A DNA stretch of 64,000 nucleotides from Alnus glutinosa (Eukaryota > Streptophyta > Magnoliopsida > Fagales > Betulaceae), in NCBI RefSeq assembly GCF_958979055.1, contig NC_084887.1, positions 34,388,620 to 34,452,619 of the forward strand, in the 5' to 3' direction. Positions 28,060 to 40,558 of this stretch are shown here, piece by piece. The translations under genes and the position numbers were made by a program. How positions within the stretch are numbered: the first letter of the stretch is position 1; each line of letters opens with the position of its first letter. The notes below the pieces were generated by a model that was given only the letters and a program-made list of their open reading frames with translations, searched no databases and had not been told where the DNA came from.

Positions 28060-28944
28060 TTGAAATTGCGTTTCATGATGCTGTATTGTTGCAGAATCAC
28101 ACCACCTCTGATTTTCCATGAAATTGGCTTCGGTCAGTTAATTTTGTGCCCTAAATTTTTTCTCTAATTGTTCCTAGACAACTTGATTTATTTTCACTTA
28201 CCAAAAAAAGAATGTCTATTTTCATGTTAAAACATTCTGTCTTCTTATATGATTAATTACCTGATGATTTAGAGAGCGTAGTTATTGAATAAGTTGTGAT
28301 TGCATATTGATCGAATTTGTGATAAGTTTCTCTTGTAATGATGGCCATTTTCATTCCTAGACTACTGGCTGATCCACAATTAACCACCCAAATTGTACCA
28401 TGAGGCTCTCTGGCGTAAATTTATATGGAAGGACCGTTTTTCTCCAACAAGCTTGAGACTAAAATATTGTCCCATAGGCTCTAGAAGACACTTGTAGGCT
28501 TGTAGCTTCAAAAAATCATCAAAACAAGTTTGATATAATTAAAAAAATAAGTGTTACTTGAGCAAAGATCAGCTGCATCAATTTACTCTAGCTTAACATA
28601 TCATGTACCTGTACTCCCCCCCTCCACCACCCTTCTGCACAAACCTGTCTTAATTTCAAGATGGGAAATAAATTAGGCGCAAATTGAATTTTTAGTCCTC
28701 CCCTTCTTGGCCCCATAAAAGATAACTCAAGTTAGGAAATTTAGTATGTAAGTTCCCTCTCTATTTTTTCCAAGACAATTTTTCGAAGTTCAAAAGGCAA
28801 CTGATAAAAGAGTTCTTGCAAATACTAATGTCAGCCTCTTGGAGGCTGGGGTTGGGGGTGGAGTGAGGGAGGTTGTTTCTGTTTCTTTATTATCAAATAA
28901 AGCTCGTTTTGCTCTTTCTTCCATTCTTTTTGGTTAATTTTGTG

Positions 28945-28983
<39 letters not shown>

Positions 28984-30004
28984 GGCATGAAGGTGCATAT
29001 AAAGCCCCCTTAACAGGTTTTAAGTATATTTTGAACCCAGCAATAAATAAATCAAGTTAAAGGACAATTGCTTTAAATTTACAACCTAAAAATACTCCCC
29101 TCTCCCTCGATCAAATTAAAATGACCTTTTCTTTCTTTAGTTTTCAATGACTTTTTACTCTAAAGATATCAAGCAGTTTTCCAAGTGAACTCAATGTGTC
29201 AACTGTCAAACACTAAGTAAACTAGCATTATGTCGTCGGTAATGGTACATGAGGTGTTACTGGATAATGGTTTTTATACATATATATTTTAAAAGCCCCA
29301 TCACATTTATATATATCTCCAAAATGTGACGTGGCTTTTAAAATTTCTATTGAATCAAAATTTAATAGTATTTCATCACAAGCCCAATAATAATTTTAAA
29401 AGTCACATTACATTTGAAAGATAATAGTCTTACTTATATATAGCATTACTCTTCAATAAAAGTTTTTTTTTTTTTAAGATTTGTTATTAAGTTCAGACCT
29501 TGAAAATGATTTTCCAATTCAGATTTGCATTAAAAAAATTTAAGCTGATAAGGTTGTAACCTGTAGTCAGAAATGGAGGAGAATTTGATAGAGCAAATAG
29601 TTCTTCATTGATTTCAACAACCTTTAATATTTTCTTTAGAAAAATCTTTTGTACATGTTATTAAGCAACCTGAACTAGAAAATGGAGAATTTGCCACTTC
29701 ATTCCAGGAATGACATGTTGACCCTGTACACTGTTGAAGCGCCTAAAAATTAAAATAAATGCCAATATTTTTTTTTTTCATTCACTAAAACAACAATGTC
29801 TTACTAAAATGGCTACTATTCTTATAATTGTTGGACAATTTTCCAAATTCCTAACATCCGCTTTTCATAAATTATACACTTCAGTTTGTCTAATAGACAT
29901 TGGCTTTCATAAATTACATGAAACAGCAGCAGCAGCTTCTAATGAAAGCAAGCACTCCCTACTCAATTACTGAACCCTACCGTCAAGAAAGAGGAATCCT
30001 CTGC
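28060..30004. other. Intergenic spacer between PPR and transporter 3' ends
   Basis: AT-rich, with a poly-T run of nearly 40 bases at about 28945-28982 and a decayed inverted repeat of GTGACGTGGCTTTTAAAATT type near 29285-29430. The latter resembles the palindrome at 56500-56633. No gene is recognised. Confidence 0.5.
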
Positions 30005-31683
30005 TTACAATTGCCTTATTATCTCCATGACAGATGTATAAGTACCAACTATTCCAACTACAAAACCCATTAGTATTACACCCCATAAAACCACCATTTC
30101 ACATTCAAATCTCCTGTAAGTGCCCGAAATCTTCAGGTAGCATATGCATGGCAGTATAATCGAACCCGTGACGCTTAAAAATGCTCCAACCAGTGACATG
30201 AGAGATGCAAAAAAGGGGAGAACCAGGGCTACAGAAACAGTGCTGAATACAAGGGAGGTACTGACTAAGAGGCCAGAGAGCCTTTTGTTGTATTGACATG
30301 GAAACCAGCTTTTGGCAGCATTCACAATAGGTGTAACCATCAATGCATATTTGGCTATGGGGTTCACCAAGGTGGTGTATATTGCCACTTTTGAGCTAAG
30401 TTTTTCAGTTGGGAGGTTTAATGTTATCTGTGATTGAACGTTTTCACCAAACATCAAGTAACCGAAAACCGCCATTGATGCGTAACAAACGGTGCATAAG
30501 GTAAAGCACAGAATCAGGACCTGCAGTAAATAAAAAAAAATAAAAAATAAAAAATAAAAAAACAGCAAAGAGGAAGTGAGTAACCTAAACAGCTAAAGCA
30601 CTTTTCTTCTCATTTTTCTAAAACGCAAGCAATTTGTGTTTTACTTACATTGGTGAATTGGCGTTTGTTTCTCATAGAAGTGTAGAGTGTAGGGAAGACC
30701 GGATGGGCACAATAACAGAAGGCATATAAGCTAACAGCTGTAGGGATTCCACTCCAATTAAGAGGAGTCCCCTTTTGATGAAATCCAACTCCATCAAATG
30801 CCCCAGTCCAATAGATTGAGCAGAGGATGATAGCAGAAGCTAAAACCCCACTGGCAGAGATATATGAAAGAAGGCTCAGATTATCCAACCAAACCGAAGG
30901 CAAAATTATGAGGGCCACAAGTATTACAAACATTTGTTTCCCTTCAATTCTTATCCCTGCAATTTCAAATCCTGCGCCGGGGAGCAAATTGTGTAAGTTA
31001 TCACCTTCTAAAATCAGGAACCCTGTCGCAACCAGATAGAGCTCTACATACATAACCACCGATACCAGCATTCGTCCCTTGTTCCCAAATGCACGGTAGC
31101 CTATATCAGGATAAGTTCTGATATCAGAATCCATATCCATACACCTTTGAATCAACAAGCCTGAGTAAAATGCTGCAATGGCAATAACAAATAGAAGTAT
31201 CAAGCTCAACCATCCTCCTGACGCTAATGCATATGGAACTGACAGAATCCCAACTCCTGAAAGCCATATAGAGAGAGAGAATTAGGCATAACATTCCTGT
31301 ACAATTAAGGAAATAGAAATACTGAAACCTTACTGCTAATAAAGAAAAATCGTTGCAGTAAACTCCCACCAATCTCATCACAATATATAAACGAATAACC
31401 GAACAATTGAACATTTTGGTTTGTTAAAAGTCATGCATATATATGGGAATTTAAACAATTGTCTCCGAGCTTATTTGACATATCAATGGCCAGGTTAAAA
31501 AATGTTGCAACCTGACAAAGCATTGAGTCCATTAAAACATGTCTTGAAGAAAGAGACAGCGGTTGTACTGGAGTAATGACAGTTTGATTCCACTTCCTCT
31601 AGCATGTGAGCTTGCCCATTCTGCTTCTCATCAAGAATGAGAGGCACACATAAAGATGAGTCGTCTGGGAGCTTGGCCACCAT
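30005..31683 (-). CDS. AVT1-type vacuolar amino acid transporter
   Basis: A member of the amino acid/auxin permease family; plant and yeast AVT1 proteins move neutral amino acids across the tonoplast with protons. Exons on the minus strand are 31512-31683, 30649-31256 and 30005-30520, giving 431 residues. The N-terminal 45 residues are hydrophilic. The conserved core opens at SFFKTCFNGLNALSGVGILS, VPYALASGGWLSL (split by intron 1, phase 1). About ten further hydrophobic helices follow, with SAVS-like LYAFCYCAHPVFPTLYTSM, FGYLMFGE and ITLNLP marking the family. A TATAAAA lies 88 bp before the ATG. A second copy of exon 1 lies 3.6 kb upstream and would splice in the same phase. The substrate is inferred from the family only. 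Confidence 0.92.
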
Positions 31684-31770
31684 CTTGGGAGAGAGATATT
31701 GCAGGGTGAAACTAGAAAGAGTTGAGAATCCTAGGACAGTTATCTTAATAAATTTCCATAAGTCGAGGGG

Positions 31771-31777
31771 TTTTATA
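31771..31777 (-). promoter_or_regulatory. TATA box of the AVT1-type gene
   Basis: The minus strand reads CCTATAAAACCCC, 88 bp before the ATG at 31683. This is a strong TATA match at a plausible distance. Confidence 0.55.
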
Positions 31778-31889
31778 GGCCAGCCCCAGTCTTTAAGGCA
31801 CGTGGCAACTCTCCAACGTTAAACACATTGTATGGATGTCATCTATCAAGTCTTGTGCGGCACACATCGGCTGCTCGAGCCTTACGCGA

Positions 31890-32640
31890 CTTAGGTGGTC
31901 GGTTGCCTAAAGTCCCCAACTAATAATTATACAATAAACATATTTTTTTTAAAAGTAAAATTAATGCTCAAAAAAACATTTTAAGACTCTAATATGGTAA
32001 AAAGTAAATAAAATACTCTTTAATTAAGGCCCCCACTTAGTAATTGTACAACAAAGGTTATTTGCAAAACAAATTTTATGACTCTGATATGGTAAAAATT
32101 TAATAACTAGTTTCTAATTTAGGCCCTCAATCATGCAAAAGTAATTACAAATTGAAAGTCTAAATTAAAAAACATCAATAAATTCTGGAAAAGTCTCACT
32201 TATTTATTCTTTTTAAAAGCCTCATTTTTATATTCATGAAATTAGTCCAACATCCATAAATTCTCATTATTTGTGTTATGCATAATAGATAGAATTACAC
32301 CATCGGTGAGTCTTTAATGTCCAACAATTTTTTTCCACATTATATTCTATTACAAATCAATCGTTATATAACTTATTTTCATTTTTCTTTGTATTTTTCT
32401 TTAAATCTTATTATTTTATGTCTTTGAATAAATTGATAAGCCATTCTATATCTAATAAGTTATTAAAAAAAAGTTTTAAAATACATTTTACAAATAGAAG
32501 AAAATGCTCTAATTGACATATTAAATAAAAAAAAATATAATATAAATATTAAAAATAAATTTAATTTTAGTAATATTTAATTATAAAAAAAAATGACCTT
32601 ACTTAAACTTGTCACATTGACCTCAAAATTTATCTGGACG
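31890..32640. repeat. Dispersed AT-rich repeat, copy 1
   Basis: Shares long blocks with 60775-61600, including ATTACACCATCGGTGAGTCT followed by TTAATGTCCAACAATTTTTTT, and AATATGGTAAAAAGT...CTTTAATTAAGGC. No coding or clear ends. It is a mid-copy element of unknown class. Confidence 0.7.
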
Positions 32641-32739
32641 GAAGAAATAGTCTGGCCTTCCTTGTTCCTTCCTCTCCCAAATGAACATTAATTTGTGGTG
32701 GAAAACGTTGGGCTGGAATGCAAGGGCACATTTTCATCA

Positions 32740-33190
32740 CTAGTCAGCTGTAGTCACTTTCCAGCACTGGGGGCTACATGCACCTGCTTTATGCAGAGCG
32801 ACTTTTACACGGTAAGTTTGAGATGCAAGTAAAACACGGTAATAAAAGAGTTGACTCCTCTTTGGGAGTGGTCATGACTTGTCATCGCGTGATTCAAATG
32901 GGAAATTTTTCTTTGCATGGACGGGAAAGGGAAAGTTTCCCCGGAGAACCCATCAAGTTAAAGCTAGAGCAGCTCTGTTGGAATTAGATATGCAGTGGCT
33001 GAGGGGCTCAATAGATCTAGAGCTTGTCAACTCTTCCATTAACCACAAGCTAAGCTTCCAGTTTATCATTGAAGCTTGTCAACTTTTGGATCTTATTCCG
33101 GTATGGCCTTTTCATAGAATTCATCCTAGTTCTAACCGGCCTGAGCATAATCTAGCTAGATGTTTGTCTAATATTTGCTTAGAAAAAAAA
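32740..33190 (+). pseudogene. RNase H-like domain remnant of a retroelement
   Basis: Two overlapping plus-strand frames look like pieces of the RNase H-like (RVT_3) domain of plant LINEs: VDSSLGVV in one, RDSNGKFFFAWTGKG ... HQVKARAALLELDMQW ... HPSSNRPEHNLARCL in the other. They would be joined by a frameshift near 32880. An A-rich tail follows at 33183. Active-site residues are not clearly kept, so I infer a decayed fragment. Confidence 0.45.
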
Positions 33191-35254
33191 TAATAATTTA
33201 GATGTGTTTCCTCAAACATTAACAAACAGTTTTCAACATAATACACTCACAAAAAAACTCAACATCATTCACCTTCATATTACATCAAAACATTTTTTTC
33301 AACTAAAACACCGGGACGTGTTATACATCCTCCTTTGATCATTCTCCTACTTTTCAAAATCACCATTGAATCCCACACATAGGCCTACAAATCTAATGAT
33401 AATTTTAAAAAGTAATAAAATAAAAATTAAAAAAAAAAAAAAAAAAAAAAAGGACCATAGGAAGAAATGAATCATTTCTCTAAAACGCCTCCTAAAAAAA
33501 GTTATCAAACACACTCAAAACATGCATCAACGTAAAAATAAGAACCATTAATTATTTATCTGCCAGTCATTATATATAAAGAAATGCTTCATTTTCTTTC
33601 TTATTTTCTCTTTGTCTTACCATTTTTCAAAATCATTATTAGATCTGCGAAAACTATGTATTGGACTCACATAAACTTCACAAATATAATAATAATTGTG
33701 AAAAGTAAAAGAATAGGCAAACGATGCATAGCATGTCGATCTCGCCCTTACATACTCTTGTGATAGGGCTTCTGACACGAATGATGAGTATTTCTCTCAC
33801 GTCGATGATCCAAGATGTAGATGGAGAGAGAGAGAGAGAGAGGGTAATCTATCCTTAAAAACCAATCCACCACCAACTTGACGCCAGTTGGAGGTTAATT
33901 TGAGAGTTGAGAGGACAAGCATGTACAGTGGTACCAGGCTACCAGCACCACATACACATTGGTTGAACGAGAACTCATCAGCGGGGACCAAAGTCAGCGT
34001 ACTTTCTTTCATCCCCCTACAATATTTGAGAATGATATTTTTACATCACATTAGTACATCAATTCTACATCAAGATACATAGGATGTAAAACTCATGCAT
34101 GTAAATCTCATACATGTGGATCTTAAATACATAGATTCTACACCCAATGTGTCTTAGTGTAGACTTGATGTAAACCAAAATGATGTAGAAATAACACATC
34201 CCGACCAAAGACCAAGGAGACATATTATATGTACATCTTTTGTGCAACTCTCATACATCTTTTTTATAAATCAATCATTGAATCTGTAGAATCACGTATA
34301 AGTGTTACAAATTCAATAATTAATTTTTTAAAAATATATATAAGAGAGTCATACAAGAATATAAAAAAAATTATTTATCTTTTATCTAATGAGACGATGA
34401 ACAGTCTGTCAGCGGTTTCATGGCTACTGTGTATAACACTGATTTTCTTCTGTGTGGAAACCATTTAGTCAATTAATAGGACAAAAACCAACACAACAAA
34501 AGTGAAAACACCATTAACAAAGGAAAAGTAGATTCATGAAGGCTGAAGCTGTCGAAAGAAGTCAAAGAAAGTCAGGTATTTCCGCAAGACAAAAGTTAAT
34601 TTTAGTTGTCCAAGAAGGAAAGATTGCCTCTACTATAATAAGAAAGCTACCAATCAGTACTCTATAGTATATAGTAGTGTACAAAACAACTTAATTAAAT
34701 GCTGATCTACTTTTCAAAGTAGCTAGAGGACATAATTTAAGAATCTTTTTTATAATTTTATTAGATAGTAAGAAGATGTGTATTGAATTTAAGGACAAGA
34801 TGCCAAAATATTCAAGGCAGGCTGCCAAAAAGGCCCAAAACTAGTCAATATAATTGAAGACAAAAGAGAAATGTGTTGGTTATCATGGTCTAAACAAATC
34901 CAAATTATATGAATTTGCAGTATTTCTGGGATAGTAAAATTCTCAATATAATCAACTGAGTTTATTCTAACCCCTCCCGGCCGCTCCCTCACCCACAAAA
35001 GAAAAAAAAAACATATAATTTGGAAAAAAAAAAAATCAGCTGCGCGCTTTCTGTTTTTAAGTAATTCATATAATTTGGGAAAAGAAAAGAAAAACTTCAT
35101 ACAAACGGGATGTGGAATATTTACTGCAAATTCAAACCCTTCAACAAGAGCTACGTACACGTAGATCAGGTCAGATCGACAAAATTAAGTCGAAAAAAAA
35201 CCTACGGATCAATGAGTTTCAAATATAAGTAAAATCAGCAAGGAAAATATGAAC
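33191..35254. other. Spacer between transporter gene and its duplicated exon
   Basis: AT-rich sequence with a (GA)n run near 33820-33841 and a foldback repeat (34030-34195). I searched it for downstream exons of a second transporter copy and found none. Confidence 0.5.
34030..34195. repeat. Foldback MITE, family copy 2
   Basis: Inverted arms: TTACATCACATTAGTACATC near the left end and TGATGTAAACCAAAATGATG near the right end. Same family as 19733-19882. Confidence 0.6.
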
Positions 35255-35423
35255 CTGATAATGCATTGAGTCCATTGAAGCAGGTCTTGAAAAAGGAGGT
35301 GGTGGTGCTGACAGTATTTTGATCAGCGTTATGGGCCTCCACATCCTTGGGCTCACGTTGCTTCTCGTCATGATGCATGAGAGGTGCGGTGAGAGAAACC
35401 CCATGATGATGTTCAGCCTCCAT
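35255..35423 (-). CDS. Duplicated first exon of the AVT1-type transporter (alternative or orphan exon)
   Basis: The minus strand gives ATG and 56 codons plus one base, ending SFFKTCFNGLNALS then G|GT. These last 15 residues equal those of exon 1 of the transporter at 31512-31683, and the donor sits at the same place and phase. The first 40 residues differ (His/Asp-rich, hydrophilic). A TATATAG lies about 110 bp upstream. No matching exon 2 or 3 lies between this exon and the intact gene. It is therefore an alternative first exon splicing to 31256, or the relic of a deleted tandem copy. Confidence 0.7.
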
Positions 35424-38418
35424 GGCCGGCAGAAAGAGAGATCTAAACCGATGGGGGCAGCCACTGGAGAATGATGATACTCGAATTAATAAGAGGCCAG
35501 CCGGAATCCCTCCAAGAGAAGGGCCGACGTCTATATATTCTATTCTTTGTATGCAGGATTCTTATCACGTGGGGTCTTTTACTATATATTTCCTAGGAGG
35601 CGTGCGTTTAGTTTGTATAAGTTAGGGATCAGTTGTTTTGAATCACACTGGGAGGAAAAAGTCAAAACTCAAAAAGATGACTCCATTATCGGAACACGCA
35701 CCACTCTCTTTTTTCGTCTTTATTTTCTTTACTGGGGAAAGTAGCTAGATATCTTGGTTTTGAGTAATGATAATTATGATATAGTACAATTTTTCACAAC
35801 TTTTGATACTTGAAACACAAAAAAAAATAATAATAATAATAATAATAATAATTCAAAAGTTGTAAAATTGTTAAAAGTTTAGGATTTTTTTTTTTTTGTT
35901 ACTTTAATTATTATCATGTGATAGGAGAGGTTGAACTGTACGTTTGAGGGAGTGCTACTACTGAATTATTACTCTTCAAATAGCTAGCCAATTGATCAAG
36001 TAGTGTTGACGCGTTGGTTAGTATCTTTTGGCCATCTATATAGTATATACTAAATAAAACAAAATTAATGTGAGAAAAATCTAGTTAATAATTCCTAATT
36101 GCAAAAAAAAAAAAATCTGAAAATAAACAATTTGATGCGTTTGGATAATATTTGCCTAGCTAGCTAGTAGCCAGAAAACGTATTGTCGTATGTCTAGAAA
36201 TTAGCACAAAGATAGCGAATCGATGAATTATATATTTAATTAAACAAAACCAAAACACATGTATAGTATAATTAAAGTTGTTTTAAAAAGAATAAGTAAT
36301 ATAATTCATTAATATTTTTTTTTTACAAAGGTAGTTTATTTATAATGGTAGTATAATATTAGCAGTGTTTTGAATTCCTAAAAGGATTCTTTCTTAAAAA
36401 GAAAAGAAGAAAAAAAAAGTAGTGTAAGCCAACGGCGGACATATTTATTAATGTCTTTTAGAGGGTTTTTTTTTTTTTTTTTTTTTTTTTTATTGAAAAG
36501 CATTATAATGTGACATAAATGTGAGGATAGTTCTAAATATTTTATGAGTGTTTTTTTTTTTTTTTTTTTTTGAAAGGATGAGTGTTTTGTATTTGAGGTC
36601 GTTTGTTGATATTTCTGTTTTAAAAAAAGAAACAAAAGAAAAAAAATGAATAAATAAATAAATATCTAATAAAGTCATCATGTAGTTTTGATTATTTAAA
36701 ATAAAAAACTCATAAGTTATAATGGAGAATATCAAACCGTGTGTGAGGCTTCGGCTTATATATAGTTAATATGTGTTTGATGCACTGATTAAAAATAAAA
36801 ATATTTTTTTCGGTGCATTTGATATTGCGATTTTTAAAAAAAAAAATACAATTTTAAACCAAATCGCAAAAAATAAATCGTTTGAAATTATGTTTTTAAA
36901 AAATGCAATTTGAAAATGTAAAAATTTGATTTTTCAAATCGCAAGCAATGAAAAACTTTTTTGAAAACGCACAATTTTAAAGACTAAACTAAAATTTTAA
37001 AAATCAAATTGTGATTTCACTAAATCACGTTTTCAAAGTCCAAATCCCCAAATGAGCCTAATATATATATATATATATATATATGATAAGCATGTGGTGG
37101 AACAGCATGCGTTGGGTTCCATTTATTCTCAAGGCGACAAAAATAATTATTATTTTCAAAAAGTAACATTTCTATTTTGAAAATAACTTTTATGGGATTG
37201 TCGCATAAATCAATCTTTTGTACCTCCAATAAGGAGTTGGCATGACATAGCTTAGAACAAAAAAAATCAAATTCATCCAAAACACTGATCTGACACCTAA
37301 GATACCTCTCCAGATTTTCTTCTATTGAAAACAACCGGCAATCTCTCTCCCCCTGCATTGATTTTTGTTTATTTCAATTGATTGGGTGAACCCCTTTTTT
37401 TTGTCCACAATCACCTAAATAAGTTCCCTGCTCGGATCCTACTGAATATGTAGAATGATTTTCTATTGGCATAGATTCAGGAGAGACGGACACAATTTTG
37501 ATCTAAGCCTTAGGATTTCTATTGGTTCAAAGGGAAAGGACAATGACAATGAGGGTGATTTTCATTTTTGTTGCAATTGAGAGTGAGTACTGGTGCCATT
37601 CTACATGCCGGAGAGACGAAAAAAATCTGGTTAGAATGTTTTAAGAGTAATTCTAAAAGTCGTTTTTGTGTTTTTGCATTCCAAAACAAATATGTATTAG
37701 TTAATCAAAATTTAACAGTAATTTTAAAAGTTATACCATTCTTGAAATAATACAAAAATAACAAAAAATAAAAAGTTATAAATATTGTTCATATTTTAAA
37801 AGTCATTAATTTTTTCGTTCCAAGATGATATGCCAACTTCTTATAATTAATTATTTAGAGGACACATAATGGTTGGTTTGGCCATAGTCCTTCATAGATT
37901 CTTCTCTCTTCTCTCTTTAACCTTTTCATGATTATAAACATGTGAGTTGAAACCCATCAGTCACATGGGCCCCATTTAGCATTATTTTCTTGTTTTGGGG
38001 TTTTTCTTTCGTACCCAACTTATTACACTCTTTAGTCTTTTGTAGCACGTGTTTTGGCCAGAGGCAATAGGGTCGCAAGATAAAGATTGACGAGATATGA
38101 TATGATTATAATTTTTTTTCTTTTTCTTTTGGTAAAAATATCTCTTTTGTATGAGATTGAGATTTGAGTATATTGAAGTTTTAAATTTTGAGTGATTTTT
38201 TATTTACTATTTTTGTATTTCATCTTTTGATTAGTCAAGTTTTTTGTGATCGTCCCCATCTATACTCGATCCTTGCATTGAAAAAAATACGTAAATTCTA
38301 ATATTTCCACATGTGATTGTTTGGTATTTTTTTACCATAATTATGGTATATGGGATAACAAGGAAAAGTTAGAAAAAACTAAACGAGATGATTTCTACCT
38401 TGAATATTACCCATGTTA
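35424..38418. other. Intergenic, low-complexity and MITE-bearing
   Basis: Contains (TAA)n at about 35826-35851, several long A or T runs (36466-36492, 36551-36571), the MITE at 36812-37058 and (TA)n at 37062-37084. No gene is recognised. Confidence 0.5.
36812..37058. repeat. GCGATTTT-type MITE, copy 1
   Basis: Starts GGTGCATTTGATATTGCGAT and ends CCCCAAATGAGCC, with repeated AAATCGCA/TGCGATTT inside. Related to 48967-49268 in the opposite orientation. Confidence 0.55.
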
Positions 38419-38715
38419 GAGCATCTCCAACGGCATAAATAAATGACTCATAGTAGTCAAATATGACTATTATGAACTATTTTTCATCTCCAATAGATAA
38501 TAGAATTTTCCATTTGTATATTGTGAATAGTAAATAAGCAGAAGAGCTTATTTATTATTCACACTACAAACACTTTTTTATTGTTTTCTCTCTCTTCCTT
38601 TTCTTCTTTCAAACTCTTTCTCCCTTTTTTTTTTCATACTTTTCCACACAAAATAATATTTAAAGAAAATAAAAGGTAGAATAGAGAATATTTTGGAATA
38701 GGATCATCTCCGATT

Positions 38716-38896
38716 CTCCATTTCAAATGAAATTGATACTATCCATTTTATAGTCATAATTTAAAGTCGATGCATCTAATGATGTACATGATTTCACATT
38801 ATTTAAATTTTTAAAAGACGTGCCAGCATTGATTTCATATACACCATTAGATGCATCAATTTTAAATATTGAAATTTCATTTGAAATGGATAGTAT
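38716..38896. repeat. Nested foldback repeat
   Basis: Arms ATTTCAAATGAAATTGATAC and its inverse GAAATTTCATTTGAAATGG, with inner arms GATGCATCTAATGATGTA and CACCATTAGATGCATC. It lies inside the larger MITE. Confidence 0.55.
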
Positions 38897-38978
38897 TCGT
38901 TTCATTAAATGAAATTGAAAGAATAGTATTCTGAATCTGTTGAAGAGAGTATAAAAAAAAAATAACTACAGTAGAGAG

Positions 38979-39181
38979 ATTATCCTACAATTATTTGCTC
39001 GAATTTGAGAGAATTCGGACAGGTAATTGTGAGAGACCATTTATAAGACCCACTTGCCATAATAAAAATTGGATTGCCCAACAACTTATCCGATTATGTG
39101 AGTCCTATAAGTAATCTCTCACAATTACCTGCTCGAATTCTCTTAAATTTAGACAAATAATTGTAGAGGATCATAATCCAA
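38979..39181. mobile_element. Nested 203-bp inverted-repeat element
   Basis: Long arms from ATCCTACAATTATTTGCTCG and CAAATAATTGTAGAGGAT face each other around a short centre. AGTAGAGAG occurs at 38970-38978 and 39182-39190 as a 9-bp direct repeat, suggesting a Mutator-type insertion into the surrounding MITE. Confidence 0.6.
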
Positions 39182-39240
39182 AGTAGAGAGTTGTACTTTT
39201 TCAATAGTTACTTTAACTATTATTGCTGGAAATGCTCTTA

Positions 39241-40518
39241 ATATGTATATCAATAATTAATAGGCTTTATAGCTATGGATAGTCATGTTCTTGTACAACA
39301 ACTATTTAATTAAATAAGTATCTACGTACAAAAGTTAGCAATTAATCAGGAACTTATAACCAAGCTCAAATTAGAGTGCAATGAAATAGATAAAACATGG
39401 GTAAAAACCCATCTATCGATCATATATATATATATATAACTTATGATAAAACTACGAGCAATGACAAGTTTCTTAAAATATATACACACACACACAAATA
39501 TGTAGATAAAAAATAAAACAAAAGTAATATATACATATATTAAACTTAGTAATTTACTAAATGGACTATTGAAGTCGATCTTATTCAAACTTAAAGAAGA
39601 CAATATTCCTTGATCCTAATATTAACATAGTGAATTAGCGTATATATATATATATATATATATATAACAGGATTTGTTCCTAACTAAACTAAGTATATAT
39701 CCAAAGTTATAATTTAGAAGAAAATTAGTTAATTCACATCGGTTATTGCATAATAAAAGTAGTCTTAATTTTAAATTCTTTTGCAAAAGAGTAATTAATT
39801 TGCAAGTTATTTTCAATATCTATCTCCCGATTACTTTAAGCATTTTGCTAAGTAATTGAAAGACTAGTTTCAGAGTTGTTCAGTACAATTTTGTTACGTA
39901 ATTGGATCGATGTGTATCAATGAAAGCTACACAAAAGGACGGATTGGAGTCTTTTAATTACCGGATTAGAATTTGCCAAAGTTGGGACCCATTCTCGATC
40001 TTGATATATATACGGCTTGGATAAGGACCATATTTATTTTTATAACGAGTCCAAAAACGTCAACAATAAGGAGCAATAATGACATTTATTAATTATTATG
40101 CATGCACATTCATCCTCCATTATCTCTATTAATGCAAATCAATCATCAACATCTATCTCCTCGATTACTTTTGGTGGGTGCAAAAGAATCTTTTTCAGAG
40201 TTTCACTACACTATTTCTTTACCTACGATATGACTGATATATACCGTACGTCTTTGAATCAATTTTTTATTATTTTTCAAATACATATATATATTTGGAT
40301 TATTTTGCTCTATATATGTCTCTATTCTTTTCCCCCGCGCGAACAAGTTGGGATTAGAGAGTGAGGTGTGAGATTATAAAAAGGTCTGATCATGAGCTCC
40401 CGCAGCTTAATTAATTAAGCACTCAACAATGGCGACAGATCCGAAACCAAAGAATTTGGCTGACGCAAATGAGTCGGTCGATCTCATTGCGTAAAACATT
40501 CATCTTACACAATTCCCA

Positions 40519-40558
<40 letters not shown>

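Larger units (their letters stand above)
38419..39237. mobile_element. Harbinger-like MITE carrying nested foldback elements
   Basis: Ends GAGCATCTCCAACGGC and GCTGGAAATGCTC are inverted, and TTA flanks both sides (38416-38418 and 39238-39240). Two inner palindromes look like separate insertions: 38716-38896 and 38979-39181. Confidence 0.7.

Noticed and set aside
33797-33841. (GA)n and other tandem arrays as CRISPR-like repeats
   Set aside because: They are simple microsatellites in a plant nuclear genome without spacers or cas genes.
34789-35160. 123-residue minus-strand frame as exons 2-3 of a second transporter
   Set aside because: Lacks the GVGILSVPYA and later helices of the family and has poly-Phe runs from A/T tracts.
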